Origin: Oscillospiraceae bacterium
Lineage (GTDB): Bacteria; Bacillota; Clostridia; Oscillospirales; Oscillospiraceae
Reading direction: 5' to 3'
Assembly (NCBI GenBank): GCA_021202845.1
Contig: JAJQCF010000030.1
Location: 26,373 to 90,372, forward strand
DNA length: 64,000 nucleotides
The notes beneath the pieces are model-generated. The model saw only the letters and a program-made list of their open reading frames with translations. It ran no database searches and was not told where the DNA came from. Both the position numbers and the translations under genes were made by a program. Of this stretch, positions 22,713 to 31,232 are shown in pieces (the first letter of the stretch is position 1; each line of letters starts with the position of its first letter).

Positions 22713-24278
22713 TTAAATCAGATTAGAATTTTGCTGCAAGGCGGCGCTTTGGCGCGCCGTTATGCTGTCTATGAGCTCGCCGCGCTTGGCTATGTAGCCG
22801 TCGGGTATGCGCTCAAGGTAGTCCACAACGCTGATTTTGTCGCGCAGCAGCAGGTTGTCCAGCGTCTGCAGCGAGGCAATTTCGCTCCAGTACGACGATG
22901 CGCCCACGTCCAGCTTCAGCCCCAGACCCGCTCGGCGCAGCAGCGAGAAGTCAAACGGCGCCGCCCACTCCGCGCCGCGGCCGGCAAACTCCGCCGCGCT
23001 CAGCGCCTCCCGCGGCAGCTCCGCGCGCACCATGCGCGTGCCGTAGCAGGCGGCCATGAAGTCCATGTATATCCGCCCCAGCTCCTCCACGCACTGGTAC
23101 AGGTTCTGCCGCGTCAGCTCGCTGGGCACAGCGGAGGCGCGCTGCAAAGCCAAAATTGCCGAGGCGTTGTCCGGCTCCTCGTCGCCCAGCGCGGCGGGCG
23201 TCGCGCCCAAAAACGTCTGCGTGTAGTCCACCGCAAGGCGTATGAACTCCGCAATCTGCGGCGAAATCTGCGCGGGGTTAATAATTTTCGCCACGCTGCC
23301 CACGTCGCCGCCGTTCACGCCTATGGCCGCGCCCACGCGGTTATCCCAGCGCGCAATGCGCGTGCGGTCGTAGACAATTTTCGGGTAGGCCGTCGTCATG
23401 AGGCTAATCATGCTCATGGCGAAGAGCTTATTTATAAATATCTGGTTGGGTATAAGTCCCGTGATGAGCGCCTGACCGTGGTAGCAGTCCTGCACATAGT
23501 CCCAGCTGAGCCAGACTATGGGATAGAGCGCAAGGCGCGTGTCCCACGGCTTTTTCACCATTGCGCCTTTGGTACACTCGCAGGCCCACACCGTGCCCGT
23601 CTCGCGGCTTTTCCAAAAGCGCAGCAGCACCGTCACCTTGCCGTTAGTCTCCTTGGCGGCGTCAATCTCCCTGTCGTCGCCGTCGTCGGCAATGCCGTCA
23701 AATGCCAGCCCGCTCTCCTTGGCCTTGGCGCGCACGTCGTCCGTCATTTGGCGCGAGGATATAATTATCCACGGCTGGCGTTGCACGCGTCTGTCGGAGG
23801 GATTGCCGAAAAAAACGCGGTTATTCTCCACAACCTCCGTAACTATCCCGCCCTCCTCGGCGTCCCAGTAGGAGTAAAGGCAGCCGTCGCCGTCCACGGC
23901 GGCGTTGCGCATCAGCTCCCGCAGCAGACTGCCCAGCCTGACGCGCTCGGCAATGTCCTCCAGCTCCCGCGTCACCGTGTCCGCCGCGCGCTGCCCCTCT
24001 CTCCGCGCCTCCCCTCCGGCGGCGCTGGCGGGCGTGGCGCGCAGCTTGAGGTTGTCGGATATCACGCTCGCCACGGAAAAGAGCGTCACGCGCTTTATGA
24101 AGTTGAACACCGGCGTCGGCAGTCCGTTGGCGGCCACGCCCTCCCACTGCTTGCCCACAAAAAAGTTTTCGTTTGTGCGCACCGTGTCGTTCAGCCCTAT
24201 GGCGGCGTTGAAGCGCAGCGCCTTTTCGTAGTCACGCACCACGGCGGCGCAGTCGGGCAAGGATTTTCTCCCGCTCAT
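22713..24278 (-). CDS. Phage portal protein
   Basis: 521 residues, the size of P22-type or related portals. It forms the dodecameric DNA channel at one vertex of the head. Characteristic stretches are RTNENFFVGKQWEGV, PTPVFNFIKRVTLFSVASVI, IYDR-like YPKIVYDRTRIARW and the C-terminal helical region with SAILALQRASAVPSELTRQNLYQ. It overlaps the small membrane protein by 4 bp and precedes the scaffold gene. The start ATG lies behind AAAGGAGGACGGCGA. No truncation is visible. Confidence 0.9.
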   Translation of the reverse strand: MSGRKSLPDCAAVVRDYEKALRFNAAIGLNDTVRTNENFFVGKQWEGVAANGLPTPVFNFIKRVTLFSVASVISDNLKLRATPASAAGGEARREGQRAADTVTRELEDIAERVRLGSLLRELMRNAAVDGDGCLYSYWDAEEGGIVTEVVENNRVFFGNPSDRRVQRQPWIIISSRQMTDDVRAKAKESGLAFDGIADDGDDREIDAAKETNGKVTVLLRFWKSRETGTVWACECTKGAMVKKPWDTRLALYPIVWLSWDYVQDCYHGQALITGLIPNQIFINKLFAMSMISLMTTAYPKIVYDRTRIARWDNRVGAAIGVNGGDVGSVAKIINPAQISPQIAEFIRLAVDYTQTFLGATPAALGDEEPDNASAILALQRASAVPSELTRQNLYQCVEELGRIYMDFMAACYGTRMVRAELPREALSAAEFAGRGAEWAAPFDFSLLRRAGLGLKLDVGASSYWSEIASLQTLDNLLLRDKISVVDYLERIPDGYIAKRGELIDSITARQSAALQQNSNLI

Positions 24279-24502
24279 TCGCCGTCCTCCTTTCCTGCGG
24301 CGGCGCGCAAATCATAGCTTAGTATGCTGTTCACGCCCTCGGCAAAAAGCCGCTCCTCGCGCGTGCCTCGCCCGCTTTCCTCGGGCATCGCGGCCGCGCT
24401 CTCGCCGCGCGCCGCCCTTGCCAGCGCCAGCGTCAGCACCGCCGCCGTCACCGCGCAGACGCACAGCACCAGCGCCAGCATACAAATTATCAGAATCTCC
24501 AT
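24275..24502 (-). CDS. Small single-span membrane protein in the phage module
   Basis: 75 residues. One N-terminal hydrophobic segment (residues 2-29, IICMLALVLCVCAVTAAVLTL) and a charged tail. It lies between the terminase and portal genes and overlaps the portal by 4 bp. I do not recognise a family; a conserved small gene at this position of a phage operon suggests a virion or assembly accessory role. Confidence 0.6.
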   Translation of the reverse strand: MEILIICMLALVLCVCAVTAAVLTLALARAARGESAAAMPEESGRGTREERLFAEGVNSILSYDLRAAAGKEDGE

Positions 24503-24521
24503 CTGCTTCTCTCCTTTTCTC

Positions 24522-25886
24522 TTAAAAGTATTCCATGTAGCTCTCCGGCGCCTCGCCGCCGGTCATGTAGCCCTCGTAGTCCCCGCGCCGCGCCCGCGGC
24601 TTTTCCGCCCTCTCCGGCGGCAGCGCGCGGTTTACGCAGAAGTAGCGCAGCGCGTCCACCATGTGCGTCACCTCGTGCGGCGCTTTGGCGCAGTCGCTGG
24701 GGTTTTGCGGGTCGGTCTGAATGGACTGCACGTCCCTTATCAGCTCGCGGCAGTCGGAGAACACCATCAGCCCGGGCCGTCCGTCGGGTCTCGCGCGCAG
24801 CAGCTCCTTGATTTGCAGGTGTCCCTGCACCCTCGCGTTGGATGAGCGCACTATGGGGATACCGCAGAGCGTGAACACCTCCGCCATCGTCTTGCCCGTG
24901 TCCTTCTGCGTTGACCACATATCCGGCGGGGCATAGGTCAGGGCAATGCGCTCGCCCGGCAGGGTGGCCTCGCGCATGGCCTCCGCCGCTTGGCTGACAA
25001 TAAGCCTCGGGCGCTTCACCTCGCGGTAAATCCAGCAGCGCCCGTCGCCGTCCACCGCCGCCCAGCAGCAGGCGAACATATCCAGCCCGTAGTCAAACGC
25101 TCTAAACCGCGGCCACTCCGGCGGTATGGCAAACGGCTCGCAGACGTGCTTTTCCTCGGAAAATTCGGGGAAGTAAGCTCCCGCCAGCGCGTTCCAGTCG
25201 CCGTAGCGGTGCGCCCGCCGCAAGTGCTCCGGCAGCGACGAGAGCATTTGCAGGTAGGCCGGCGAGGACTTCAGCAGCGGCTTGTTGTCCTCCACGGTGG
25301 CAAAGATGAACGAGTAGTCCTCCCCGCGCTCCCCGCCCTCGCCGCCGGAGCGGAACTCGCGGTCTATGAAGAGCCGCTTCACCCAAGCGTGACCCACGCC
25401 GCCGGGGTTGCACGTCAGGTAAAAGCGCTTGGGGATGTCGTTCACTCCGCGCAGGCAGCCGCCCAGCGTGCGGAACTCGCCGTAGGTGAACTGCGTGGCC
25501 TCGTCCATGAATATCCAGTCAAACTCCTGACCCTGATACTCCGTCTCTCCCGCAAGGCCGGAAAAGTGGCCGAAGCGTATGGTCGAGCCGTTGACGAAGT
25601 ACATCGTTCTCTGCGTGGCGTTGTAGCGCCCCAGCTCCGGCGGCACGAGCCTCACGATAGGCTCAATGTGCCCCGACTGCAATTCCGGATATGTGCGCCG
25701 CAGCACCAATATCCTGATGCCCGCCCAAGTCAGCGCACCCGACACGGCCTTAATTCTCAGCGCGTGGGTCTTGCCGCCGCCCCTTGCGCCGCCGTAGGCC
25801 GTGTAGAGCGTCCTGCTGGCGTAAAAAAGCGCCTGCTTGGGGTTCGCCCGCCCGAGGTCGAGCGTAATTTCTCCCTCCTCCGCCAT
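24522..25886 (-). CDS. Phage terminase large subunit
   Basis: ATP-driven packaging motor and nuclease, 454 residues. Walker A is GGARGGGKT (residues 32-40), Walker B WIFMDEATQ (about 125-132), with the coupling Cys/Asn stretch LTCNPGGVGHAWVK after it. The RNase-H-like nuclease begins at FRAFDYGLD and continues to the MVDALRYF acidic motif. Both domains look intact. ATG at 25886 (MAEEGE) has GGGGGAG upstream; a GTG two codons earlier overlaps the terS stop. It follows terS by 2 bp. Confidence 0.95.
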   Translation of the reverse strand: MAEEGEITLDLGRANPKQALFYASRTLYTAYGGARGGGKTHALRIKAVSGALTWAGIRILVLRRTYPELQSGHIEPIVRLVPPELGRYNATQRTMYFVNGSTIRFGHFSGLAGETEYQGQEFDWIFMDEATQFTYGEFRTLGGCLRGVNDIPKRFYLTCNPGGVGHAWVKRLFIDREFRSGGEGGERGEDYSFIFATVEDNKPLLKSSPAYLQMLSSLPEHLRRAHRYGDWNALAGAYFPEFSEEKHVCEPFAIPPEWPRFRAFDYGLDMFACCWAAVDGDGRCWIYREVKRPRLIVSQAAEAMREATLPGERIALTYAPPDMWSTQKDTGKTMAEVFTLCGIPIVRSSNARVQGHLQIKELLRARPDGRPGLMVFSDCRELIRDVQSIQTDPQNPSDCAKAPHEVTHMVDALRYFCVNRALPPERAEKPRARRGDYEGYMTGGEAPESYMEYF

Positions 25887-25888
25887 GC

Positions 25889-26275
25889 TCACTCCCCCGG
25901 GTTCGCCCCGTCCATGCGCAGCACCACCCTCACCGCGCCGTCGCCGCCGCCGCTCGCGGGTCGGTCGCTGTAGCCGCAGTAGCAGGGCTGCTTGGCCTTG
26001 AGTATGGACATGGAATCGCTCTGCTGCTCAAGGTAGTCGCAAAGCCGCATCTGCCCCGTCTTGAGTACCCTCACCTGCACCTCGGGGAAGTCCGGCGGCG
26101 TCTCGCCGCTGTCGTAGGCGCGCAGCAGTGAGAGCATCTTCGCCGGAGTTATCCCCGCCGCCAGACAAAGCCCGTTCACCGTCGGCTTGCGGCCGCCGGC
26201 CGCGCACTCGTCAAAGTAGGCGTCCAGCCGCCCCGCCAGCGCCTTGGCTCCGCAGGGGAAATCGCGTCCGTTCAT
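25889..26275 (-). CDS. Phage terminase small subunit
   Basis: 128-residue DNA-recognition subunit of the packaging complex. A helix-turn-helix lies at about residues 30-55 (KPTVNGLCLAAGITPAKMLSLLRAY), followed by a helical oligomerisation segment (RVLKTGQMRLCDYLEQQSD) and a divergent tail with CYCGYSDRP. It is the first gene of the module. AAAGGAGGAATG lies upstream of the start. Family similarity is weak, as usual for small terminases, but position and domain plan support the call. Confidence 0.8.
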   Translation of the reverse strand: MNGRDFPCGAKALAGRLDAYFDECAAGGRKPTVNGLCLAAGITPAKMLSLLRAYDSGETPPDFPEVQVRVLKTGQMRLCDYLEQQSDSMSILKAKQPCYCGYSDRPASGGGDGAVRVVLRMDGANPGE

Positions 26276-26508
26276 TTTTTCATTCCTCCTTTCATCGCCC
26301 CCTCAATTACGTGAAAGCCGCCCAAAAGTCAAGCGGCTAATTTCCCCTTTCATCAATTTCTACATTTTTTACAGAACATATCGTTCAAAACTGTGGCAAA
26401 TTCGACATATATAACAATATCGCGGCCTGTATCTATTGACAAGCCGCGACAAATCCTTATAATTGTGGTGATAAGAAATCGAAGAAATTAACGGAGACGC
26501 ATAGTTAA
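26276..26508. promoter_or_regulatory. Divergent promoter region between the phage module and the MATE gene
   Basis: Plus strand: TTGACA (26436-26441), a 16-bp spacer and TATAAT (26458-26463), a strong sigma-A promoter for the MATE gene. Minus strand: no consensus promoter for the phage operon, only TTGACT with a poor -10. The AGCCGC/GCGGCT hairpin (26316-26338) lies in its leader and may attenuate transcription. No attachment-site repeat seen. Confidence 0.6.
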
Positions 26509-27879
26509 ATGGAAAACGCTTCAACTGCCCTCGGCACCGAGCGCGTAGGCAAGCTCATGCTGCGCTACGCCATGCCGAGCATAATATCTTTCGTCGTCAA
26601 CGCGCTGTACAACATGGTTGACCAAATATTCATAGGCCGCAGCGTCGGCTACATAGGCAACGCCGCCACAAGCATAATTCTGCCCATAGCCACGCTGATG
26701 ATGGCGCTGTGCTTCATGCTGGGCGACGGCTGCGCCGCCTACCTCAGTCTTAGCCTTGGCCGCCGCCGCGCCGACCTCGGTGCAAAGGCCGTGGGCAACG
26801 CAATGGTTCTCTCGGTGCTGTCGGGCATCGTCATGTGCGCGCTGTTCGAGATTTTCATGCAGCCCGCCTGCCGTTTCTTCGGCTGCAACGACGAGGTTCT
26901 GCCCTACGCGCTGGAGTACGGGCGCATCATCGTCGCGGGCTTCCCGCTCTCCGCCATCGCCATATCCTTCGGCAGCCCCATCCGCGCGGACGGCAGACCG
27001 AAGGAGAGTATGCTGGGTCTGCTGGTAGGCTGCGCCGCCAACTTCATTCTCGACCCTCTTTTCATATTCGTTTTCGACTGGGGCATGGCCGGCGCGGCGT
27101 TCGCCACCATAATCGGCCAGTCGCTCAACGCCGTGCTGTATATAATCGGCTCGTTCCGTTTCAAGAGCGTCGCCGTCAAGCCCGCGTGCTTCCGCCTCTC
27201 TCCCGCCATATGCGGCGGCGTGTGCAAGCTGGGAATGTCCAGCTTCATCACCCAGATAGCCACGGTGTGCGTCATAACCGCCACCAACAACGTCATCGTC
27301 ACCTACGGCGCGCTGAGCAAGTACGGTGCGGACATACCCCTTGCCGCTTTCGGCATCACCGTCAAGGTCAATATGCTGCTCGTGTCCGTCATTCTCGGCC
27401 TCGCCCTCGGCGCGCAGCCCATCTTGGGCTATAACTACGGCGCGCAGCAGTTCGACCGCGTCAAGCACACCTATAAGCTCGCCGTCGTCCTCGGCACCGT
27501 CATTTCCATTCTCGGCTTCCTTGTGTTCGAGCTGGCGCCGGACGCGATAATCTCCATCTTCGGCAGCGAGTCCGAGCTTTACAACGAGTTTGCGCGCAAG
27601 TCCTTCCGCATATTCCTGCTGGCGACGCCGCTGCTGGGCGTGAGCATTATAACGCCTATATTCTTCCAGTCCATCGGCAAGCCCGTCCACGCCACGTTCC
27701 TCTCGCTCTCGCGCCAAATACTCTTCCTCATACCGCTGCTGTATATATTCGCCTACATCTTCGGTCTGGACGGCTTCCTCGCCGCCGGCCCCGTTTCGGA
27801 CACTATATGCTTCATCCTCTCCGTGCTGCTTGTGGCATTGAGCTGGAAAAAAGTATTCGCTGCCAACGTAAAATCGTAA
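26509..27879 (+). CDS. MATE-family efflux transporter
   Basis: Multidrug/toxin exporter of 456 residues with twelve predicted membrane helices, using a Na+ or H+ gradient. It begins LGTERVGKLMLRYAMPSIISFVVNALYNMVDQIFIG, typical of clostridial MATE proteins, with LGDGCAAYLSLSLGR after helix 3 and LGAQPILGYNYGAQ at helix 7-8. It is transcribed away from the phage module from its own promoter, so it probably belongs to the host rather than the phage. Drug specificity cannot be predicted. It is the first of three MATE genes in this window. Confidence 0.95.
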   Translation: MENASTALGTERVGKLMLRYAMPSIISFVVNALYNMVDQIFIGRSVGYIGNAATSIILPIATLMMALCFMLGDGCAAYLSLSLGRRRADLGAKAVGNAMVLSVLSGIVMCALFEIFMQPACRFFGCNDEVLPYALEYGRIIVAGFPLSAIAISFGSPIRADGRPKESMLGLLVGCAANFILDPLFIFVFDWGMAGAAFATIIGQSLNAVLYIIGSFRFKSVAVKPACFRLSPAICGGVCKLGMSSFITQIATVCVITATNNVIVTYGALSKYGADIPLAAFGITVKVNMLLVSVILGLALGAQPILGYNYGAQQFDRVKHTYKLAVVLGTVISILGFLVFELAPDAIISIFGSESELYNEFARKSFRIFLLATPLLGVSIITPIFFQSIGKPVHATFLSLSRQILFLIPLLYIFAYIFGLDGFLAAGPVSDTICFILSVLLVALSWKKVFAANVKS

Positions 27880-27940
27880 ACTCCTGCCGCAGCCCTATAA
27901 TCCGCTGCGGCTTGGAAATAAAAACAGAAAAGGAGAAACC

Positions 27941-29533
27941 ATGAATACTGTTTCAAGAAGAATCCTCTCGCTCGCGCTGGCCGCCCTGCTGGCGCTGGGC
28001 ACGGTGTCCGCGGCTCTGGCCGACGACGCCGCCGTGACCCGTGCGGAGGCCGTCTCCGCGCTCTACACCGCCGCCGGCGCTCCGGCCGCCGAGGCTGCCG
28101 CCTCCTTTGCCGACGTTGACGAGGCCGACGCCGCTGCCGTCGCTTGGGCAGAGAGCACCGGCGTTGTCACCGGCTACCCCGACGGCACGTTCCTCCCCGC
28201 CTCCGCCGTGACGCGCGAGGAGCTCGCCACCATGCTCTACCGCTACGCCGCCGCGCAGGGTCTGGACACAACACAGGGCGGCATGGGCATCCGTGAGGTC
28301 ATCGACTACGAGGACATCTCCGAGTACGCCCTCTCCACCGTGGCTTGGGCGCTGTACGCCGGCATTTACACCACTGTTGACGGCTATATCTCCCCCAAGG
28401 ACACCGTCTCCGCCGCCGCGCTGGACTCCATGCTCGCCGCCGTCTCCGCTCTGGACGCTGCCGAGGCCGACGTTTTCACCGGCACGGTTGACAGCATTGC
28501 CAAGTACGGCAACCTTGAGCTGTCCATTCCCGAGCAGTCCCTCATCGACGCGGGCTATGAGTACGGCGACGTGCTCACCGTCACCGTGAACGGCATTGAC
28601 TACTCCGTTCCCTACTGCACCAACTACTCCGACGTTGACACCGGCAGCCTCGTGCTCCGCGCCTCCGACGGCGCTCTGACCCTCGCCATCAACATGGGCG
28701 ACTTCGCCACCACCTACGGCATTGCCGCTAAGAACACCGCCGACGACGGCTCCTACGAGTGGGTCTACGCCGAGGGCGTTGAGGCTCCCGTCGCCGTCTC
28801 CATCACCATGAGCGAAAAGGGCGGCTACTACGACGAGTGGTACATCCGCCAGCTTGAGCGCAGCGACGAGCGCGCCGACTACGCAGAGCTGACCGACGCC
28901 GAGTTTGCCAACTTCCGCGCCGTCACCACCACCGGCATGGGAACCAACGCGCTCTACCGCTCCTCCAGCCCCGTCAACCCCGAAATTGCCCGCAACACCT
29001 ACGCTGACGCTGCCGCCTCCGAGGCCGGAGTAAAGACGTTCGTCAACCTCGCGGATACCGAGGACGTTGCCGCCGCCTATGAGGGCTTTGCCGACAGCTA
29101 CTACGCCACCCAGAGCGTCATCTACCTCAACCTCGGCGTGGACTTCTCCGCCGAGGACTTCCGGAGCGGTCTTGCCGAAGGTCTGCGCTTCATCGCCGCC
29201 AACGAAGGCCCCTACCTTGTCCACTGCAACGAGGGCAAGGACCGCGCGGGCTTCGTCTCCGCCGTGTTGGAGTGCTTCATGGGCGCGACCTATGACGAGG
29301 TTGTCGCCGACTACATGACCACCTACTGCAACTACTACGGCGTGACCGTCGGCTCCGAGCAGTACGACTACATCGCCTCTGCCAACATCGTCAAGTCCCT
29401 GCAGACCGCCTTCGGCGTTGAGGACTTGGCCGCCGCAGAACTTGGCGAGTGCGCCGAGACTTACCTGCTCTCCATCGGCCTCACCGCCGACGAGCTGACC
29501 GCCCTCGCCGCGAACCTCGGTCAGGACTACTAA
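27941..29533 (+). CDS. Secreted SLH-domain protein with a C-terminal tyrosine phosphatase domain
   Basis: 530 residues. A signal peptide (to about residue 27) is followed by two S-layer-homology-like segments (about 32-85 with GYPDGTFLPASAVTREELATMLYRYA, and 95-165). A middle domain (about 185-285, YGNLELSIPEQSL...YGDVLTVTV) looks like the C-terminal domain of SAM hydroxide adenosyltransferases. A protein tyrosine/phytase-like phosphatase domain (about 320-530) carries VHCNEGKDRAGF, the CX5R loop with C and R intact. It is thus a probable wall-attached phosphatase. The combination is uncommon to my knowledge. AAAAGGAGAAACC lies upstream of the ATG. Confidence 0.85.
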   Translation: MNTVSRRILSLALAALLALGTVSAALADDAAVTRAEAVSALYTAAGAPAAEAAASFADVDEADAAAVAWAESTGVVTGYPDGTFLPASAVTREELATMLYRYAAAQGLDTTQGGMGIREVIDYEDISEYALSTVAWALYAGIYTTVDGYISPKDTVSAAALDSMLAAVSALDAAEADVFTGTVDSIAKYGNLELSIPEQSLIDAGYEYGDVLTVTVNGIDYSVPYCTNYSDVDTGSLVLRASDGALTLAINMGDFATTYGIAAKNTADDGSYEWVYAEGVEAPVAVSITMSEKGGYYDEWYIRQLERSDERADYAELTDAEFANFRAVTTTGMGTNALYRSSSPVNPEIARNTYADAAASEAGVKTFVNLADTEDVAAAYEGFADSYYATQSVIYLNLGVDFSAEDFRSGLAEGLRFIAANEGPYLVHCNEGKDRAGFVSAVLECFMGATYDEVVADYMTTYCNYYGVTVGSEQYDYIASANIVKSLQTAFGVEDLAAAELGECAETYLLSIGLTADELTALAANLGQDY

Positions 29534-29566
29534 TAATCTTATAACGGCTCCATAAATCACCCAAAA

Positions 29567-29604
29567 AGGCCGCAGAGACTGTTTCATCGCAGTCCCTGCG
29601 GCCT
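29567..29604. terminator. Bidirectional terminator between the SLH-phosphatase and spoVAE genes
   Basis: AGGCCGCAG-GACTG pairs with CAGTC-CTGCGGCCT around a small loop. On the minus strand TTTTTGGG follows, a strong terminator for spoVAE; on the plus strand only CTTTATTT follows. Confidence 0.85.
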
Positions 29605-29609
29605 GAACT

Positions 29610-29975
29610 TTATTTCTCGCGCGGCTTGCACACGAGCGCCACAATGTAGCCGAACACAATAGCGGCGCAGACCCCGCCCGCGGAGGCGGTAAAGCCGCCG
29701 GTGAACGCGCCCAGCACGCCGTCGCTCGCCACGGCCTCGCGCACGCCGCGGGCAATGGTGTTGCCGAAGCCCGTCAGCGGCACCGTCGCGCCGGAGAGCG
29801 CCCAGTCCGCCAGCGGCTCATAGACGCCAGCCGCGCCCAGCGCCACGCCCGCAACGACGTAGATTGTCAGTATCCTCGCCGGCGTCAGCGCCGTCTTGTC
29901 AATCAGTATCTGACCCACAGCGCACAGCGCGCCGCCCACTAAAAACACCTTCAAATACTCGCCCAGCATATCCAT
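29610..29975 (-). CDS. spoVAE: Stage V sporulation protein AE (SpoVAEb-like)
   Basis: 121-residue forespore inner-membrane protein, part of the SpoVA channel that moves dipicolinic acid into the spore during maturation and out on germination. Four hydrophobic helices are visible (VFLVGGALCAVGQILI; ILTIYVVAGVALGAAG; the TGFGNTIARGVREA loop follows; CAAIVFGYIVALV). The GFGNTIARGV loop and the ending KPREK are family traits. It follows spoVAD by 7 bp in the same unit. The SpoVAC gene that normally precedes spoVAD is not adjacent here. Confidence 0.92.
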   Translation of the reverse strand: MDMLGEYLKVFLVGGALCAVGQILIDKTALTPARILTIYVVAGVALGAAGVYEPLADWALSGATVPLTGFGNTIARGVREAVASDGVLGAFTGGFTASAGGVCAAIVFGYIVALVCKPREK

Positions 29976-29982
29976 TTTCCTC

Positions 29983-31002
29983 TCACACCTCCCGCATATT
30001 CTCTATCGCCACGGCGTGGCATATTGCGGGTATCGTCTCGCCCTGCATGGCCGTGGTGGGCGACATCAGCGCGCCCGTCGCCGCAAACAGCACCCTGTTC
30101 CACTCACCCTCGGTTATCTGGTGCAGAATGTAGCCCGCCAGCACGCTGGCCGAGCAGCCGCAGCCGCTCCCGCCGCAGTGCGTGTCCTGCTCCGGCGAGT
30201 AGATGAGCACGCCGCAGTCGGTGAATATGCGGGAAAATTCCAGCCCCTCCTGCCGGAAAAGCTCCATAAGCACGTTGTGCCCGTGCTGCCCCAAGTCGCC
30301 GGTTATAACAGCGTCGTAGCTTTGCGGCGAGCGCCCCGTGTCGGCAAAGTGCGCCGTGAGCGTGTCCAGCGCCGCGGGAGCCATAGCCGCGCCCATGTTG
30401 TTCATGTCGGTGATGCCCGCGTCAACTATTCTGCCCGCCGTGGCGTGGGTGATGTGCGCGCCGCTGCCGCCGCCGTTTTTGAGAATGAGCGCGCCCGCGC
30501 CCGTCACCGTCCACTGGCTCGTGGGCGTGCGCTGACCGCCGTACTCCAGCGGCAGACGGTACTGCCGCTCCGCCGAGCAAAAGTGTGAGCTTGTCATGGC
30601 GCACACCGTCTCCGCGAACCCTCCGTCCAGCGCCATTGCCGCCAGCGTCAGCCCCTCCGCCATCGTCGAGCAGGCGCCGTAAAGCCCGAAAAACGGCACT
30701 CCCGTGTCCCTCGCGGCGAAGTTAGAGCTGACGCACTGGTTCAGCAAGTCGCCCGCGAATATGCCGTGCAAGTCCGACGGCGCGGTTTTCGCCTTGTCGC
30801 AGCACAGGGCAAAGCAATGCCGCAGCATGGTGCTCTCGGCCTTCTCCCAGCTCTTTTCACCGAAGTAGGAGTCCTGACTTATCACGTCGAACCACTCCGC
30901 CAGCGGCCCCTCGCCCTCCTTTTTGCCCACAACGCAGGCCCCCGCCGCCACCCACGGCGGATTCTGAAAAGCCACGGTCTGCTTCCCCAATCTCTTACTC
31001 AC
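29983..31002 (-). CDS. spoVAD: Stage V sporulation protein AD
   Basis: Forespore membrane-associated protein of thiolase-like fold that binds dipicolinic acid for uptake. It has 339 residues, the usual length. Recognisable segments are WVAAGACVVGKKEGEGPL, a FGLYGACSTMAEGL loop with the cysteine position of the thiolase fold, SHFCSAERQYRLPLEYG and GCGCSASVLAG. The GTG at 31002 is chosen because it gives the standard N-terminus (VSKRLGKQTVAF), has AAAGAGG upstream and lies after a sigma-G-like promoter; the longer frame would start before that promoter's start site. Confidence 0.94.
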   Translation of the reverse strand: MSKRLGKQTVAFQNPPWVAAGACVVGKKEGEGPLAEWFDVISQDSYFGEKSWEKAESTMLRHCFALCCDKAKTAPSDLHGIFAGDLLNQCVSSNFAARDTGVPFFGLYGACSTMAEGLTLAAMALDGGFAETVCAMTSSHFCSAERQYRLPLEYGGQRTPTSQWTVTGAGALILKNGGGSGAHITHATAGRIVDAGITDMNNMGAAMAPAALDTLTAHFADTGRSPQSYDAVITGDLGQHGHNVLMELFRQEGLEFSRIFTDCGVLIYSPEQDTHCGGSGCGCSASVLAGYILHQITEGEWNRVLFAATGALMSPTTAMQGETIPAICHAVAIENMREV

Positions 31003-31035
31003 ACCACGCGCCCTCTTTCCTTTTAATTCTGACCC

Positions 31036-31065
31036 TATCATGCCCGCAATAAGCAAAAAAATTCA
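31036..31065 (-). promoter_or_regulatory. Sigma-G-like forespore promoter for spoVAD-spoVAE
   Basis: On the minus strand: TGAATT (31060-31065), a 17-bp spacer and CATGATA (31036-31042), close to the sigma-G/F pattern GNATR-N-CATNNTA. A forespore promoter is expected for this operon. Confidence 0.6.
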
Positions 31066-31108
31066 CCGGCCCTGAAGCTGTAAAGATGAAAACACTGCCT
31101 CAGGCACA

Positions 31109-31152
31109 AAAACCCTGCTCTGTACAGAAAAATTTGTACAGAGCAGGGTTTT
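31109..31152 (-). terminator. Perfect terminator of the LRR-stalk protein gene
   Basis: An 18-bp perfect stem (AAAACCCTGCTCTGTACA and its complement) with an 8-nt loop and a T-run on the minus strand (GGGTTTTTGTG). It ends transcription of the gene beginning at 32621. Confidence 0.9.
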
Positions 31153-31232
31153 CATTTTGTGATTTGCAGGGAAATTACTTTATGAGGCAACCCCCCCCCG
31201 GACGATATAGGAATATTCAGATTATGCGGCGG

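Noticed and set aside
22476..24317. 613-codon open frame on the plus strand across the portal region
   Set aside because: It lies opposite the portal and scaffold genes, is rich in Arg/His/Val as expected from reversed GC-rich codons, and lacks any domain.
26371..26385. GAAC-N5-GTTC near 26372-26384, resembling a LexA/SOS box upstream of the phage operon
   Set aside because: The Gram-positive SOS box needs GAAC-N4-GTTC; this has five bases between the arms, and its distance from terS is large.
27953..29755. 600-codon open frame on the minus strand opposite the SLH-phosphatase gene
   Set aside because: Gly/Val-rich shadow of a gene with a clear signal peptide, SLH and phosphatase motifs; it also runs through the terminator at 29567-29604.
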